A stretch of DNA of 64,000 nucleotides from a virus. Below, one piece after another: positions 50,026 through 58,410 of this stretch. The notes under the pieces were generated by a model. It did not search any database. It worked only from the letters and a program-made list of their open reading frames with translations, and was not told the DNA's origin. Each line of letters begins with the position of its first letter. Position 1 is the stretch's first letter. Location: IMG/VR virus record IMGVR_UViG_3300023174_000067, positions 62,001 through 126,000 of that record, one strand, 5' to 3'. Made by a program: the position numbers and the translations under genes.

Positions 50026-50784
50026 ATGACAGAAAGAAAAAAAAGAGGTAGTTCTCAACCACAAAAAGAAAAAGAGAGCGAATATAAACCAACCTTAACT
50101 AAAAAAGAACAAATACTTCAAATAATAAAGAAAAAACCAAAAGAAAAATTTTTATCTGAAAGTCAAAAAATATATTATGAAACTTTAACAAATAACCAAA
50201 TTACAATTGGTGTAGGTCCTGCAGGGGTTGGTAAAAGTTATATCGCAATGAAAGCTGCATTAGATTTATTAGCCGACTCAAGTAATACCTATGAAAAAAT
50301 TATTATTGTGAGACCCGCTGTTGAGGCCGAAGAAAAGTTAGGTTCTTTACCAGGAAATGTTGAAGAAAAGTTAGACCCTTATATTTTTCCATCTTATTAT
50401 TTAATGAATAAAATAATAGGAAAAGAAGCTAGAGAAAAACTTAAAGATATTGATGTAATTGAAGTTTTTGCGTTGGCTTATATGAGAGGTATGAATATTG
50501 ATAACTCAATATTATTATTTGAGGAGGCTCAAAACTCAACACCAAATCAAATGAAATTATTGTTAACTAGAATTGGTTTTAATAGTAAGTTTTTTATTTC
50601 TGGTGACTTAGAACAATTTGACAGACATAAAGATAAAACTCAAACAGGTCTTTGGGACGCCATGAAAAAACATGGTAAAACAGAAGATGTTGGGATTTTT
50701 CAATTTAAAGATGAGGATATTGTTAGGAATCCACTAATTACTAAACTTTTAAAAAATTACGAAAATAATGAGAATAGGGATTGA
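50026..50784 (+). CDS. PhoH-like ATPase
   Basis: 252 residues. Walker A is GVGPAGVGKSYIA (63-75). IIIVRPAVEAEEKLGSLPG is the PhoH signature, followed by ALAYMRGMNIDNSILLFEEAQN (Walker B with sensor), TRIGFNSKFFISGDLEQFD and a VRNPLITKLLK tail. PhoH proteins are RNA-linked ATPases found in many phages; the biological job is unclear. The first ~40 residues are basic and flexible. The next gene overlaps by 17 nt. Confidence 0.9.
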   Translation: MTERKKRGSSQPQKEKESEYKPTLTKKEQILQIIKKKPKEKFLSESQKIYYETLTNNQITIGVGPAGVGKSYIAMKAALDLLADSSNTYEKIIIVRPAVEAEEKLGSLPGNVEEKLDPYIFPSYYLMNKIIGKEAREKLKDIDVIEVFALAYMRGMNIDNSILLFEEAQNSTPNQMKLLLTRIGFNSKFFISGDLEQFDRHKDKTQTGLWDAMKKHGKTEDVGIFQFKDEDIVRNPLITKLLKNYENNENRD

Positions 50785-51364
50785 AATTAATGGAGTATTA
50801 AGAAATACTATAGATAAGGTTGAAAAAACATATCAAAAATTTATGATAGATATGACGGATGGTATTGAGGATGATAATTCTTTTAAATATGAAATAAAAA
50901 AACCTATAGATAGTTTAAATCTAAAAGAACATTTTACATTTCCTGAAGAAAGAGATTTTTTTTCTTTTCTATATGAAGAATTTCCTATGGAGATTTTTGG
51001 TCATGCTCAATCATTAGAATATGCAACATTTAATGACTTAAATGATTTTTATTTAGAGTATAGAGATAATTTAGATATCTTGATAGTATCCGATGAAATT
51101 GGAAAATCAAAACCCGCATCATTATTTTTTCTATCAAAATTCGGTTGTTTAATTGAAAAAATAAAATTTTATAATAATTTGACAATAAAATCAATGTGGA
51201 ATGAAATAGACATTTTACTTACGTCCAATCCTGACTTATTATTAGATTATCCAACTAATAAAATTATTATAAAATATAATACAGATTATAATAAAGATAT
51301 TAAGTCAGAACATGAAATAAGCTCAATTAAAGAACTTAAAGATAAAATAAAACAAATATTGTAA
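50768..51364 (+). CDS. HAD-like 5'-nucleotidase-type protein, degenerate
   Basis: 198 residues, opening MRIGIEINGVLRNTIDKVEK, which resembles the DxDGVL start of HAD phosphatases but with Glu6 in the place of the nucleophile Asp. LDILIVSDEIGKSKPASLFF fits the lysine region, and MWNEIDILLTSNPDLLLD the motif IV region. Loss of the nucleophile suggests it is not a phosphatase. It may be a binding protein or regulator. Overlaps the PhoH gene by 17 nt. Confidence 0.5.
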   Translation: MRIGIEINGVLRNTIDKVEKTYQKFMIDMTDGIEDDNSFKYEIKKPIDSLNLKEHFTFPEERDFFSFLYEEFPMEIFGHAQSLEYATFNDLNDFYLEYRDNLDILIVSDEIGKSKPASLFFLSKFGCLIEKIKFYNNLTIKSMWNEIDILLTSNPDLLLDYPTNKIIIKYNTDYNKDIKSEHEISSIKELKDKIKQIL

Positions 51365-51366
51365 TA

Positions 51367-51645
51367 ATGATGTTAAAAATTATGGGAGAACACTATTTTC
51401 TCGATTTAGACAAAATAGACGACTATATACAAATTAAATCTGATATTCCTCCTACAGGGTCAACAATGGAATACAGTATAAGTGTTGTAAAATATGAAAC
51501 AATAAAATTAATGTTAGAAGTTTTAATGGGTGAAAATGAGGAAATTGATGATGCGTTGGGTTCCAAAGGAACAAATCAATTATCAATACCATTTAAACTA
51601 GCTTTTAACACATTAGTAAGCAAAAATTTAATAAAATCATACTAA
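51367..51645 (+). CDS. small unknown protein
   Basis: 92 residues with two ATGs in tandem at 51367 and 51370. Begins MMLKIMGEHYFLDLDKIDDY, with a TMEYSISVVKYETIKLMLEV core and an acidic loop (GENEEIDDALG). The strand-helix mix looks like a compact single domain. Sits between the HAD-like and GT4 genes with 2-4 nt gaps; likely co-translated. No family recognised. Confidence 0.55.
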   Translation: MMLKIMGEHYFLDLDKIDDYIQIKSDIPPTGSTMEYSISVVKYETIKLMLEVLMGENEEIDDALGSKGTNQLSIPFKLAFNTLVSKNLIKSY

Positions 51646-51649
51646 AATT

Positions 51650-52705
51650 ATGGAACAAGAAAACGTATTAAAATTAGAGAAATCTATTGAGAATTTAAAA
51701 TCCAAAAATGTAAGGATTTATTTATTCGCACAAGACACTAAAGGAAATCCTAAAGCAGGTATTAGGTACATTTATCAATTAGCAATGTCTTTAAAGAAAA
51801 GTGGTTATAATCCTATCATATTACATGAAAAACCAGATTATACTGGAGTTTCAGAGTGGTTAGGTGGTGACTACATGAAGGAATTACCTCACAAATCAAT
51901 TGAAGGTCAAAATTTAGAAGTATCTCCTGAAGATATTATTATTATACCTGAAATTTTTGCCTTCGTTATGGACCAAATTAAAGATTTACCATGTGCAAAA
52001 ATTGTATTGTGTCAGGCTTATGACCACATGATGGAAACATTACAACCTGGATTTGGTTGGGCTAATTATGGATTTTTTAAATGTATTACAACTTCAGATT
52101 TTCAAAAAGATTATATCTCAACAGTTATGAGAAATACATCTATTGATGTTCTAAAACCATTTATTCCTGAAGTTTTTAGTAAGTCAAAATATCCTGCAAA
52201 ACCAATTGTTGCGGTTCACACTAGAGACCAAAGAAAGGCTCTTAATTTCATAAAAACATTTTATTTAAAATTTCCACAATATAGATGGATTACTTTTAGA
52301 GATATGAGAGGATTATCACAAGATGATTTTGCAACATATTTAAAAGATTGTTTTTTAAGTATTTGGATTGACGAAACAAGTGGATTTGGAACATATCCTT
52401 TAGAATCAATGAAGTCAGGAGTTCCTGTTATTGGTAGAGTACCTTTGTTATTCCCACATTGGATTAATCAAGAAAATGGTATTTGGATTAACGAAGAAAA
52501 TAAAATGACGGATTTTACGGCAGATTTTATACAAAATTGGTTAGAAGATAATATTAAACCAGATTTATATGAAACTATGGATAAAACAGTTTCTGAACTA
52601 TCTTCAGAAGAAGATTTTGATAAAACTGTTAATGAATTATTTTCAGATTATTTATCAACAAGAGAAATTTCATTTACAGAACAACTAAACAAATTAAAAA
52701 ATTAA
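51650..52705 (+). CDS. GT4-like glycosyltransferase
   Basis: 351 residues. After a short charged N-terminus, VRIYLFAQDTKGNPKAGIRY and YQLAMSLKKSGYNPIILHE form the donor-lobe opening. CAKIVLCQAYDHMME, AVHTRDQRKALNFIKT and LSIWIDETSGFGTYPLESMKS follow; the last is the E-containing nucleotide-sugar site of GT4. GVPVIGRVPLLFPHW closes the fold. Retaining GT-B transferase; substrate unknown. It continues the second sugar cluster after the PhoH interruption. Confidence 0.72.
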   Translation: MEQENVLKLEKSIENLKSKNVRIYLFAQDTKGNPKAGIRYIYQLAMSLKKSGYNPIILHEKPDYTGVSEWLGGDYMKELPHKSIEGQNLEVSPEDIIIIPEIFAFVMDQIKDLPCAKIVLCQAYDHMMETLQPGFGWANYGFFKCITTSDFQKDYISTVMRNTSIDVLKPFIPEVFSKSKYPAKPIVAVHTRDQRKALNFIKTFYLKFPQYRWITFRDMRGLSQDDFATYLKDCFLSIWIDETSGFGTYPLESMKSGVPVIGRVPLLFPHWINQENGIWINEENKMTDFTADFIQNWLEDNIKPDLYETMDKTVSELSSEEDFDKTVNELFSDYLSTREISFTEQLNKLKN

Positions 52706-52712
52706 TATTAAT

Positions 52713-53516
52713 ATGGAAAATAAATTTGATGTATCGGTAATATTACCAATTAAAACCGCAACCGCTAAAGATTTTAGCGATTTATTTATGAAAGCAATCG
52801 AGTCTTTAAAAACTCAAAAAACAGAAATCAATGAATTAGTCATTGTCCATACTGATGAAGAAATTTTAGTGAACTTTTTAAACGAATTTGATTTTGGTCA
52901 GTTAAATGTTGTCAAATTAATTTGGAAAGAAGAACCTAATTTTTGTACTCAGATTAATTTTGGAATTAGTAACGCAAAATCTAAATGGGTTTCTATTTTT
53001 GAATTTGATGACGAATATTCAAGCATTTGGTTTAATAACGCTAAAAAATATTCTGAGATTTATAAAGACGTTCAAGCCTTTTTACCTATAGTGATTGATG
53101 TTGATAATAAAGGAGCGTTTGCAGGATTTACTAATGAAGCTACCTTCGCCGCTAATTTTAGTCAAGAAATGGGATTTTTAACTAACGAAACTTTACATGA
53201 TTTTCAAAATTTTCAAACTTCAGGTATGGTAGTTAAAAAAGAAACTATAGAAGAATTTGGCGGATTTAAACCAGGATTTAAACTGACATTTGTATATGAA
53301 TTATTATTAAGACTAACATTTAACTCTGTAAAAATTATGACAATTCCTAGAATAGGATATAAACACATTAACCTCAGAGAGGGGTCTATCTTTTGGAATT
53401 ATAAAAATGGTTCTGAAATTTTAACAGAAGGAGAAGTTAGATTTTGGATTGAATCAGCCAAAAAAGAATATTTCTTCAAAGAAGAAAGACCAATAAAATA
53501 TGAATCATCAATTTAA
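52713..53516 (+). CDS. GT2-like glycosyltransferase
   Basis: 267 residues. SVILPIKTATAKDFSDLFM, ELVIVHTDEEILVNFL and KWVSIFEFDDEYSSIWF (FDDE as the metal site) define a family 2-type GT-A fold. FQNFQTSGMVVKKETIEEFG and a C-terminal helical tail follow. Inverting chemistry is usual for GT2. Its last base overlaps the start of the sigma-factor gene (TAATGG), so sugar and transcription genes share one mRNA. Confidence 0.7.
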   Translation: MENKFDVSVILPIKTATAKDFSDLFMKAIESLKTQKTEINELVIVHTDEEILVNFLNEFDFGQLNVVKLIWKEEPNFCTQINFGISNAKSKWVSIFEFDDEYSSIWFNNAKKYSEIYKDVQAFLPIVIDVDNKGAFAGFTNEATFAANFSQEMGFLTNETLHDFQNFQTSGMVVKKETIEEFGGFKPGFKLTFVYELLLRLTFNSVKIMTIPRIGYKHINLREGSIFWNYKNGSEILTEGEVRFWIESAKKEYFFKEERPIKYESSI

Positions 53517-54274
53517 TGGAATTATTATCTTCAAACTCAGGTGTTTCTGAAAATAATGTTATTGATTTAAAAAAAAGAGGTCGAAAAGCAAAACAAGAAA
53601 ATTATTTTGATGTTCGAGAAGAAAATGCAGTCAGACTTTTTTTAGTTGAAACTTCTTTAGATGTAAGAAATAAAATTTATAACGAATTTTTACGAGACCC
53701 ACTAGATAAAATGATATCGTCTATTATTAGGCGGTATAAACTATACCGAAAAGATATGGATTTTGGAGAAATTCATGTCGATACTCATTCATTTTTAATG
53801 ACAAAAATTGATAAGTTTAAACCTTCTAAAGAAAAGAAGGCTTATTCTTATTTTGGTACCATATGTAAAAATTATTTGATGGGTCAAATAATTAAAGACC
53901 AAAAAGAATTAAATCGAAAAGTTTCATATGAGGATATATCAAGTTCATTAGAAGAGAATATAAAATTCTCGTATTCGATGGAAACAGATGTTGTTGATTC
54001 TGAATATATTATAAATAAATTCAAGAAAGAATTAAAAGAATTTATTTCTGAACAACAATTAAATGATAATGAAAAAAAATTAGGTATTGCACTATTAGAG
54101 TTATTTGATAATTATGAAACCATATTCATGGGTGCCGACAATAATAAATTCAATAAAAATGTTATACTACTTTCATTAAGAGAAATGACTAATTTAAGTA
54201 CCAAAGAAATTAGAAATTCTATGAAAAAATATAAAAAGTTATATTCTTTCATATTAGGTAATACCTTAAAATAA
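53516..54274 (+). CDS. late-transcription sigma factor, T4 gp55-like
   Basis: 252 residues. REENAVRLFLVETSLDVRN, the IIRRYKLYRKDMDFGEIHV helix, then KFKPSKEKKAYSYFGTICKN and YLMGQIIKDQKEL resemble the region 2 part of gp55-type sigma factors of T4-like phages (DNA binding and core binding). A C-terminal part (LSLREMTNLSTKEIRNSMKK) may act as the -35-free recognition end. It should direct host RNA polymerase to late promoters; the TATTTAT elements in front of structural genes are a candidate target. Short relatives in T4 are 185 residues. Confidence 0.72.
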   Translation: MELLSSNSGVSENNVIDLKKRGRKAKQENYFDVREENAVRLFLVETSLDVRNKIYNEFLRDPLDKMISSIIRRYKLYRKDMDFGEIHVDTHSFLMTKIDKFKPSKEKKAYSYFGTICKNYLMGQIIKDQKELNRKVSYEDISSSLEENIKFSYSMETDVVDSEYIINKFKKELKEFISEQQLNDNEKKLGIALLELFDNYETIFMGADNNKFNKNVILLSLREMTNLSTKEIRNSMKKYKKLYSFILGNTLK

Positions 54275-54286
54275 TTAGAGAACCAA

Positions 54287-54293
54287 TATTTAT
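54287..54293 (+). promoter_or_regulatory. TATTTAT element after sigma-factor gene
   Basis: AATATTTATACTATT in the 25-nt gap following the sigma gene, 6 nt before the ATG at 54300. It may restart transcription of the baseplate block. Confidence 0.38.
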
Positions 54294-54299
54294 ACTATT

Positions 54300-54662
54300 A
54301 TGAGTAGACCTAAGAAAAAAGAAATAAAATTTACAAAAGATTCAATACTTTCATTATTACAAGAAGTGTATAATGAAATTGTTGAGCAAAGAAATACTGC
54401 AATTAGAATTCAAAATAAAATGTTGTCAATGATGAAGGACCCTGAAGACATGCAAACAATAGGTCCTGTTATTAAAGAACAACAAAAAATAATTAACGAT
54501 TGTGTTGAAAAAAAATTAAGTCTCTCTAAATTACAATCCTCAATTTGGGAAAAAACTTCAAACGAAAAAGAAGATTTTACTTTGGGTGATTTAGACGATG
54601 ATTTAGTTCAATCAATAATCAATAGGGATGTTGAAAAAACAGACCAAACTTACAAAATGTAA
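54300..54662 (+). CDS. small helical protein of unknown function
   Basis: 120 residues: a basic start (SRPKKKEIKFTKDSILSLL), a long helix (EVYNEIVEQRNTAIRIQNKM), a second helix around KEQQKIINDCVEKKLSL and an acidic tail (FTLGDLDDDLVQSIINRDV). The pattern suggests a coiled-coil assembly or transcription-partner protein. Position right after the sigma factor recalls the T4 gp33/gp55 pairing, but sequence gives no proof. No family recognised. Confidence 0.5.
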   Translation: MSRPKKKEIKFTKDSILSLLQEVYNEIVEQRNTAIRIQNKMLSMMKDPEDMQTIGPVIKEQQKIINDCVEKKLSLSKLQSSIWEKTSNEKEDFTLGDLDDDLVQSIINRDVEKTDQTYKM

Positions 54663-54667
54663 TTTAA

Positions 54668-56578
54668 ATGGCTGAAGGTGCTTTAGACTTATCGAATGCT
54701 CTCAATTCTATAGATGATAAAATAAAATCATCTAGAACTTTTGTTCAAGTAAAACAAGACTCTAAGAAATTACAACAAGATATAAAAAATAATTTAGAAC
54801 AGGCAAAAGATAAAACAACTACCTCTGTTAATAAATTAAAAGACCAAAAAAAAAGATATCAAAGGCAAGTTAAAAGTCAAATAGATAATTTATTATCTAT
54901 CATTCAATTTAATATGGGTAGTGGCCCATCTACAATGAATTATATAAAATCTAAATTCATTGAAATAGGTATTAGAATAGGTCCAAAAATTTCGCCAATT
55001 TTATTAGAAGAAAGTATTAAAGCTTTAGGTTGTTCTCAACAACAAGCATACGATACTTCTCAAGCAATTTATATTAAGGTAAAAAGTACTGATTTACAAA
55101 ACTTACTAAAAAGAAATCCGAGTGAACCTGTTGCGGCTGTGGCATATGAAAAAACCCCTCCCGCACCTGGAGCATTACCTTATAGTATGAATAGAGAAAT
55201 GTGGGATAGATTACAACAAGTAAACACTCCTGTTGATTTTTATGGTGCATCTGCACAAAAATTATTTGAAATTTCTTATGTACAACAAGATGGGAACGGG
55301 GTTTCTGGCGACTTTTACAAAATAGTATTGGCAAATAAAATTACAGGAATTAACACAGTTTTTGATTTTTTAGTTGATTATTATTCAGCAATTAAAATTG
55401 TTGATATTAGTAATTTATTTCAACAACTAATGGATTTAATTTGTGGAGCAATGTCAATTGAGGCTAACATTGGTACTGGAGAAATTGATATTAAAAATAA
55501 ATTTGCATTATTAATTCAAAGAATTCTTGGCTTATGTTTTGATAGTAAAAAAGAAATTGACGTAACGGGTAATTCTAAAGTTGCGGAATTAGATGGTATT
55601 GATGAATCTTTTTTTGATTTTACAGATATTGATTTAAGATATATTGACCAAATTACATCAGACATTAAATTAGGTGTTGTAGAATTTGAAGAATGTCAAA
55701 CAGTAAAACTACCTGTTGATAGTACTGCAATTCTTAATGGTTTATTGAAATTTAATGATGCTAAAGATATTGACGCAGAAAAGAAAATTGCAAACAGTTT
55801 AATAGATTTATTAACTGATAATCCTACGTGGAAATTAAAAATCCCTAATTCTGTTGATATTAAATTGGCAGGAGATTTGAGTTTTTTAACAAACTTACCA
55901 AAGGCTATTATGTTGGCATTATTATCACCTAAAGTGGTTTTACCGTTATTAATAATGGCGAAAGCTATTGGTCAATTAGTTGGTGATACCATTAATTCAT
56001 TATTAGATTTTATTAAGGTTTTTAAAACTTATGTTATCGCATTAATGTCTAAAATTGGTGGAATCTTTGTTAAAGAATTGTTTGAAATAATTAAAAAAGA
56101 TATTAAACAATTGATGTCAGATATTATTGCTGATATAATGAAAGAGAAGGCTGCAAAAAGAATATATATGATTTTAAGATTAATTGAATTAATCTTATTG
56201 ATTGCGAGATTTATTGATGACTGGCGAAAATGTAAAAGCGTTCTTGATGAGATATTAGCTATTTTAAAATCAATTAGTGGTATGATTGGGATGTCTTTAC
56301 CTCCTTTTTTAGTTGCCGCATCTGAAGCATTACCTGGTGCGTCAGCATCTAGAGGTTTTATGAATGCTATTGAGGAGTTTCAAAAATTAGGGTTACCAAC
56401 AGGTCAAATGCCTGATGGAAGTCCAAATTTAATGTTACAATCTGTTTTTTCAGGAATGAAGGGGGCTCAAAAAGAAGAAGATGAAAATGGTAAAGTACAA
56501 GTATTTATTAAACCATTAACAATAACGCCAGCGGGAATTACAATTCCATCAGGAGACATGTACGGTAAAAAAATGTAA
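54668..56578 (+). CDS. large helical virion protein, probable baseplate or hub part
   Basis: 636 residues. A charged helical N-terminus (about 20-70) looks coiled-coil. Two hydrophobic stretches near 405-440 (KAIMLALLSPKVVLPLLIMA) and 495-530 (RIYMILRLIELILLIARFI) could insert into membranes. A C-terminal low-complexity and Met/Gly-rich part ends TIPSGDMYGKKM. Gene order (before the gp5-like hub gene) suggests a baseplate or tail-tip function, and the hydrophobic helices could help cross the envelope. No named family recognised. Confidence 0.55.
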   Translation: MAEGALDLSNALNSIDDKIKSSRTFVQVKQDSKKLQQDIKNNLEQAKDKTTTSVNKLKDQKKRYQRQVKSQIDNLLSIIQFNMGSGPSTMNYIKSKFIEIGIRIGPKISPILLEESIKALGCSQQQAYDTSQAIYIKVKSTDLQNLLKRNPSEPVAAVAYEKTPPAPGALPYSMNREMWDRLQQVNTPVDFYGASAQKLFEISYVQQDGNGVSGDFYKIVLANKITGINTVFDFLVDYYSAIKIVDISNLFQQLMDLICGAMSIEANIGTGEIDIKNKFALLIQRILGLCFDSKKEIDVTGNSKVAELDGIDESFFDFTDIDLRYIDQITSDIKLGVVEFEECQTVKLPVDSTAILNGLLKFNDAKDIDAEKKIANSLIDLLTDNPTWKLKIPNSVDIKLAGDLSFLTNLPKAIMLALLSPKVVLPLLIMAKAIGQLVGDTINSLLDFIKVFKTYVIALMSKIGGIFVKELFEIIKKDIKQLMSDIIADIMKEKAAKRIYMILRLIELILLIARFIDDWRKCKSVLDEILAILKSISGMIGMSLPPFLVAASEALPGASASRGFMNAIEEFQKLGLPTGQMPDGSPNLMLQSVFSGMKGAQKEEDENGKVQVFIKPLTITPAGITIPSGDMYGKKM

Positions 56579-56579
56579 T

Positions 56580-56783
56580 ATGGAACCAATTGAAGTAGTG
56601 CGTAACACAATAAAAAGTTTAAATGAAAGTACAAATAAAGAATTACTAATTTCTTTAGAATACTTAAATAATGATTTTGAACAAACAAAATCGTCAATAA
56701 TAAATCTCACAAAACATTTAGATAATACTGAGATTGTTTATAATAAAATTTTAGAAGAGTATAAAAAAAGAACTAATGGCTGA
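56580..56783 (+). CDS. small coiled-coil protein
   Basis: 67 residues, one long amphipathic helix with Leu/Ile spacing (VVRNTIKSLNESTNKELLI, LNNDFEQTKSSIINLTKHL). Starts 1 nt after the previous stop and overlaps the next gene by 8 nt, so it is translationally coupled to both. Likely a baseplate assembly helper or linker. No family. Confidence 0.55.
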   Translation: MEPIEVVRNTIKSLNESTNKELLISLEYLNNDFEQTKSSIINLTKHLDNTEIVYNKILEEYKKRTNG

Positions 56784-58380
56784 TAATATGATGAAACCTA
56801 CAATTCCTATCACAACCAATAATTTAGACAATAAATATATTTGGTCGGCCAGAGTTTTAGATAATCAAGACCCATTAATGTTAAATAGAATTAGGGTTTA
56901 TTTTGATACTCAAATAGATGGAAGAAATAATCAATCTATATTAGATTCTGTACCTGATAGAATTAATAATAAAAATACTAAAACTGACGATAAAACAGAT
57001 TTAATACCTGAATTTAAGTGGTCTAAATTTGACCCATTTTGTTTTTTACCGTTATTACCAATTTTTTTAAAGGTAACACCAAAAAAAGGAGAATACGTAA
57101 ATATACTTTGGCCAAATCCAAATAATAAATTTTCAGAACAATATTACATACAAGGAACTTTCTCATCACCTTTAACTGTTTTTAATGAGGACTCTCAATC
57201 ATCTAGAATGTTTGCAACTAGAGATAGAATAACAAATTCAAAACTATTAAGAAATCCTGACAATTATGATTATTACTACAAACCAACAAAAGGTGTTTTT
57301 GCAGAACCTGACGATATTTCAATCATTGGTAGAGGAACTTGTGATATAATTATTAAAAATAATGATTTATTATTAAGAGCAGGAAGAAGTACTAAAAATC
57401 CTAATAATAGAAATGTTAATATATCCGCCAAAAAAAATAGAAGTTTTATTCAGTTATCTGATTTTAATAATAGAGTTATTGACTTAGGAACAAGAGATGT
57501 AAATAGGGTTGAACAAAATGTTCAATATGTTAAAACTTTAATTGAATGGAACATAATTAATCCTGAAAATCAATTTGATAAATTTTGGTTAGAAATATTT
57601 TTATATAGATTACCACAAAAAAAAGAATATACAACAACTAATTTACAAAAAGACACTGTTGTTGATAATTCGGATAAAACATTAGTTACTTACGTTTCTT
57701 TTTCTGCATCATCCTCTAATGACGTAGTTAATTATGTTAATACATTTATTAGACAAGTTAATGATGGTGAAATTAATATGTCTCCATTCCCAATAACTCC
57801 AATTAGTAATCAATTTCCTTGTGTATTTAAACCATCTTCTTTAACTTACAGATGGATTAAAGATTCGAGCGGAGGAACATCCTCACAACAATATCTTAAT
57901 GTTTCAAATATTGCAAATCAGATATTTTTTAAAGGAGAAAAACATGGATTTGGTTTAATTTTTTCTAGAAATATTGTGGGACAACAATTGGCAGTTAAAA
58001 AAGAAATATTAAAAGAATACGACTACCAATCAACACCAACAACTTATAATATATTAGGTGGTGATAAATTATTGTTATTATCTCACGAATCTAAAATACC
58101 AAGTAAAGGTCAGATAGTTTTAAATACTGATACCATATCAGGTATTGGACAAGATTATTTAGTTCAAAATGTTTTATCTAATACAGACCCAATGGTTAGA
58201 GGAGATGAATTAATGAAATTTTTAAATTTAGTTGTTAGATTTTTAACCACTCACGTACATGCTTTTCCAGGTTTACCACCAGTTCCTGTTTCAAGTGATG
58301 GTACATCTGCGGCACAAATATTAGTCGATTTACAAAACGCCTCAAACACAATTCTTAATCAAAATCTTAGAATTAACTAA
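56776..58380 (+). CDS. baseplate hub protein with gp5-like OB fold
   Basis: 534 residues. IWSARVLDNQDPLMLNRIRV followed by KGEYVNILWPNPNNKFSEQY and YIQGTFSSP is the gp5/VgrG-type OB-fold opening of baseplate spike proteins. ISIIGRGTCDIIIKNNDLL and RAGRSTKNPNNRNVNIS are beta-rich repeats as in hub proteins. The C-terminal part has a HVHAFPGLPPVPV motif, a His pair that in spike tips can bind metal. No lysozyme domain. It should sit at the tail tip with the tube above it. Confidence 0.65.
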   Translation: MADNMMKPTIPITTNNLDNKYIWSARVLDNQDPLMLNRIRVYFDTQIDGRNNQSILDSVPDRINNKNTKTDDKTDLIPEFKWSKFDPFCFLPLLPIFLKVTPKKGEYVNILWPNPNNKFSEQYYIQGTFSSPLTVFNEDSQSSRMFATRDRITNSKLLRNPDNYDYYYKPTKGVFAEPDDISIIGRGTCDIIIKNNDLLLRAGRSTKNPNNRNVNISAKKNRSFIQLSDFNNRVIDLGTRDVNRVEQNVQYVKTLIEWNIINPENQFDKFWLEIFLYRLPQKKEYTTTNLQKDTVVDNSDKTLVTYVSFSASSSNDVVNYVNTFIRQVNDGEINMSPFPITPISNQFPCVFKPSSLTYRWIKDSSGGTSSQQYLNVSNIANQIFFKGEKHGFGLIFSRNIVGQQLAVKKEILKEYDYQSTPTTYNILGGDKLLLLSHESKIPSKGQIVLNTDTISGIGQDYLVQNVLSNTDPMVRGDELMKFLNLVVRFLTTHVHAFPGLPPVPVSSDGTSAAQILVDLQNASNTILNQNLRIN

Positions 58381-58388
58381 AATATAGA

Positions 58389-58395
58389 TATTTAT
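58389..58395 (+). promoter_or_regulatory. TATTTAT element before DNRLRE-like gene
   Basis: GATATTTATTGTTAA, 15 nt before the ATG at 58411; matches the extended TATTTATnnnTAA. Confidence 0.45.
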
Positions 58396-58410
58396 TGTTA
58401 AACACAATTA

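Noticed and set aside
40659-53516. sugar cluster as a DNA-hypermodification system only
   Set aside because: No hydroxymethylase or base-modifying gene is visible in the window, and a GT60 protein-type transferase points to protein; DNA remains possible but is not favoured.
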